Assembly (NCBI RefSeq): GCF_036967205.1
Contig: NZ_CP146022.1
Span: forward strand, 3,348,001-3,412,000
Direction of reading: 5' to 3'
Length of the DNA stretch: 64,000 nt
Source of the DNA: Streptomyces sp. Q6
Lineage (GTDB): Bacteria; Actinomycetota; Actinomycetes; Streptomycetales; Streptomycetaceae
Shown: positions 61,045-64,000 of the stretch, in pieces
Layout: every line of letters starts with the position of its first letter
How positions within the stretch are numbered: position 1 is the first letter of the stretch
Notes under the pieces: model-generated
The model's input: the letters and a program-made list of their open reading frames with translations, nothing else
The model's database searches: none
What the model was told of the DNA's origin: nothing
Position numbers and translations under genes: made by a program

Positions 61045-64000
61045 ATGCCGCATACGCCTCGTCACCCCCGCCTCAGCGTCATCGTGCCCGTCTACAACGT
61101 CGAGGACTACCTGGCCGCATGCCTCGACTCCATCGCCGCCCAGACCTTCACGGACCTCGAAGTCATCCTGGTCGACGACGGTTCGACCGACTCGGGGTCC
61201 GCGATCGCGCGGGCCCGCGCCGCGAGCGACCCCCGGTTCCGGTACGTCCGGCAGGACAACGCCGGGCTGAGCGCCGCCCGCAACACCGGTGTGCGCCACG
61301 CGACCCCCGGCACCGAGTTCCTGACGTTCGTCGACAGCGACGACATCGTGCCGCACGACGCGTACGAGCGGATGACCGCCAGCCTGGACCGGACCGGCTC
61401 CGACTTCGCGACCGGCAACGTCTGGCGCCTGAACGAGCGCGGCCGGTCGCAGGCCTGGCAGTACAAGTGGCTCACCCGCGGCCGCGAACGCACCCACATC
61501 ACCCGCGACCAGCAGCTCCTGTCCGACCGCGTCGCCTGGAACAAGGTCTTCCGGCGCTCCTTCTGGGACCGGCACGACTTCACGTTCCCCGAGGGCAAGC
61601 TGTACGAGGACACGCCGGTCATGATCCCGGCCCACTTCCTCGCCGAATCGGTCGACGTGCTCCACGACCACGTCTACTACTGGCGGGTCCGCGAGGGCAG
61701 CATCACCCGGCGCCGCACGGACGTGAAGGGCGTACGGGACCGGATCGCGGCCTGCGACCACGTGAGCCGGTTCCTCGCCGAGCGGTTCCCCGACCGGCCG
61801 GAACTGAAGCGCACGTACGACACGTCCTGCCTGCGCGACGACTTCGTCTACTTCCTCGACGGGCTGCCGATGGGCGGGCCCGAGTACCGGCAGGCGTTCC
61901 TCGACGACACGGCCGCGTTCCTGCGCCGCGCCGCACCGGACGTCGCCGAGGCCCTCCCGGTCGACCTGCGCGTGAAGTGGCACCTGGTGCGCGAGCGGCG
62001 CCTGGACGACCTGGTGCGGCTGCTCTCCTTCGAGCGCCGCAACGGCACCGCCTTCCACGTCCGCGGCTCGCTGCGCCGCACCGCCTCCTACCCGGGTGTG
62101 GCCCGCGTCCCCGAGCACCTCGTCAAGGTCGGCAAGCGCGAGCTGCCGGTGGTGGCGCGGGTGCGGGAGAGCGCGTGGGACGCGGACGGGAAGCTGCGGA
62201 TCAGCGGCTACGCGTACGTGAAGAACCTGGCGGCGGACCGTCCCGCCCACTCCGTGAAGACCGGACTCCTCAAGGCGACGAACAGCCGCACCCAGGTCCG
62301 CCGCGTCCCGACCCGCACCGCCCCCGACCCGGCCGCGACCGTCAACTCCGGCCAGGAGCTGCACAGTTACGACCACGCCGGCTTCACCATGACGATCGAC
62401 CCGGAGAAGCTGAAGGTGAAGGGGCGGTGGCAGCCCGGCACCTGGAACCTCGGGGTCGTCCTCGCCGGGCACGGCCTGCTGCGCCGGGCGGCGCTGCGCG
62501 CGCTCGACGGTTCGGCGCAGCAGAACCTGGTCCGCGACCTCGGCGACGGCGCCCGGCTCGTCGTCGGTCACACCAAGGGGCGCCTGGCCCTGAAGGTCGT
62601 CGCGTACACGGCGCTCGCCGACGACCACCACGCCGAGGGCGGCAACATGGTCCTCGCCGGGCGCCTCCTGAACGGCCTCGAACCGCGCACGCTGCGCCTG
62701 ACCCACAAGCACTCCGGCACCGAGTTCGCGTATCCGGTGACGTGCGCGGGCGGCCGTTTCCTGGTGCGGATCGCGCTCGCCGACCTCGCGGGCGTGCCCG
62801 CGCCCGAGCACCGCGCGCCCAAGGAGGTCGAGCCGCCGCACGGCGACCGCTGGCAGGTCAACTTCGTCCTGCCGGACGGGAAGAAGCGCTCCGTCGCGGC
62901 GGCCCTCGACCTCCCGCCGACCCGGTACACGGCGGCCGGGCGCGCGCTGTGCGCGACCGCCAACGACCAGGGGCAGCTCGTCGTCGAACTCACCCGGCAG
63001 CCCATCGCCGACCTGGTCAGCTGGGCGGGTGACGGCTCGTTCGTCGTGGAGGGCACGGCGCCCGAACTCTCCTGGCGGCAACCGGAGTTCGTGCTGCGGC
63101 ACAGTTCGACGACCGAGGAGCTCACGATCCCGGCCGACCAGTACGGCGACCGCTTCCGCGCCGTCGTCGCACCGGCCGCGCTCTGGGAGGGCCGCTGGTA
63201 CGGGTTCCTGCGCGAGGCCGACGACCGCGACGGGGACGGCGTCCCGGTGCGCGTCCTGACGTCGGTGGCCGGCGGACTGCCGCGCCACCGACCGTCCGGG
63301 GACCGGCACGGGGCCCGGGAGTTCACCCTCGACCGCCGCTTCGGCGACCGGCTGCTCGTCGAGGCGGGCCCGGCCCTGCCCCGGCCGACCGCGGCGCGTA
63401 CGCCCGCCACCGCCTGCGCACCGCGTTCTACCCGGCCCAGCGCCGGCTCCCGCTGCGGGACGCGATCCTGTACGTCGACGGGGACTCGCCGCGCGCGATC
63501 CACGAGGAGCTGGTCCGGCGCGGCACGGACGTCGAGCACCTGTGGGTGACCAGGGACGCTCGCACCCACGTCCCGGCGTCCGCGAGCGGCGTCGAGGAGT
63601 TCTCCTCCCCCTGGTACGCGGCTCTCGCCCGCTGCCGCCGGATCGTCACTGCCCACCAGTTGCCCGACTTCTTCGAGCGCCGTGAGGGCCAGACCGTCGT
63701 ACAGACCTGGGACGGCGCCCCGCTCAAGCGGATCGGCACGGACCTCACGGACACCCTGTACGCCGACCACGACCACCTGGCGCAACTGCCGGGCCTGGCC
63801 CGCCAGTGGGACGTCCTGGTCGCGCCCTCGCGCTGGTCGGCCCCGCATCTGTCGCGCGCGCTGGCCTTCGACGGCGAGGTACTCGAAGCCGGATCACCGC
63901 GCAACGACGTCCTGTTCACCGCCCCCGACGACCGCCGCAAGCGGGCCGAGCGGCTGCGCCGCGACCTCGACATCGACCCGGGCAAGCGGATCGTCCTGTA
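61045..64000 (+). CDS. GT2 / middle domain / TagF-type fusion, partial at right edge, one frame break
   Basis: The visible part is about 985 residues, running off the window. Start MPHTPRHPRLSVIVPVYN; ATG 61041 is in the wrong frame. GT2: DDGSTDS and TFVDSDDIV. The middle region has VRESAWDADGKLRISGYAYV and LHSYDHAGFTMTI, matching the 49303-52811 gene. One base is missing near 63378-63387; after it the frame reads FYPAQRRLPLRDAILYVDGD. In the transferase motif the usual W-H-G-T-P-L-K is WDGAPLK: codon 63711-63713 is gac (Asp) for His. GSPRNDVLF follows. The rest of the active site lies beyond 64000. Confidence 0.82.

Overview
The window looks like a chromosomal core segment from a Streptomyces or close relative. 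GC is very high throughout, codon third positions are almost all G or C, and the tmRNA tag has the actinobacterial form. From memory, the gene order matches the Streptomyces coelicolor chromosome from about SCO2947 to the SCO2980s (DUF3039, AlgH, MurA, HupA, malic enzyme, HelD-type protein, NnaR/NarK, MatAB, FtsEX, SmpB/tmRNA, PrfB, PkaA/PkaB, sugar ABC transporter, TagF-type genes). No insertion sequence, prophage, CRISPR array, rRNA or ordinary tRNA was seen.

Layout. 0-10 kb: DUF3039 and YqgE/AlgH genes, murA, a HAD phosphatase, hup, NAD-malic enzyme, a HelD-type RNA-polymerase recycling ATPase, and an ECF sigma/anti-sigma pair. 10-15 kb: a CGNR regulator, an acetyltransferase, a DUF1772 protein, and nnaR with narK (nitrate/nitrite assimilation). 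14.7-19 kb: the matA-matB-acyltransferase operon for an exported beta-1,6-GlcNAc polymer that glues hyphae together. 19-25.3 kb: a LysR/MFS divergent pair and three secreted hydrolases (PBP4-type carboxypeptidase, PHB-depolymerase-like esterase, GH18 protein). 25.5-32.4 kb: translation and division core (ssrA, smpB, S41 protease, ftsX, ftsE, prfB) plus a small zinc-ribbon membrane protein and a Gly/Ser/Thr-repeat LAETG sortase substrate. 32.4-39 kb: Ser/Thr kinases PkaB and PkaA and a broken FHA-FtsK-like gene. 39.3-43.1 kb: a sugar-type ABC importer without its own ATPase. 43.2-64 kb: a cell-surface glycopolymer locus with five TagF-type glycerophosphotransferase-like genes, most fused to a GT2 domain, plus GT4, two GT-C membrane transferases, an O-acyltransferase and a TylF-type methyltransferase. 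The last gene runs off the right edge.

How it fits together. Much of the window serves the cell envelope: peptidoglycan precursor (murA), its trimming (dacB), septation (ftsEX), extracellular glycan (matAB) and an anionic wall polymer (43-64 kb). Kinases PkaA/PkaB and an FHA protein sit beside it.

Sequence quality. From 35.9 kb to the right end, 11 reading-frame breaks can be placed. All behave as loss of one base, mostly in or next to G/C runs, and the frame continues with family-typical sequence afterwards. None was seen in the first 35 kb. Assembly error is the simplest explanation, so these genes are probably intact in the organism. The FHA-FtsK gene alone carries five breaks and is the one most open to being a real pseudogene.

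Most interesting points: the modular TagF-type proteins (including a shared unassigned middle domain, a degenerate GT2 module, and Asp in place of the conserved HG-motif His in the last copy), and the ABC permease with a soluble domain inserted in one loop.
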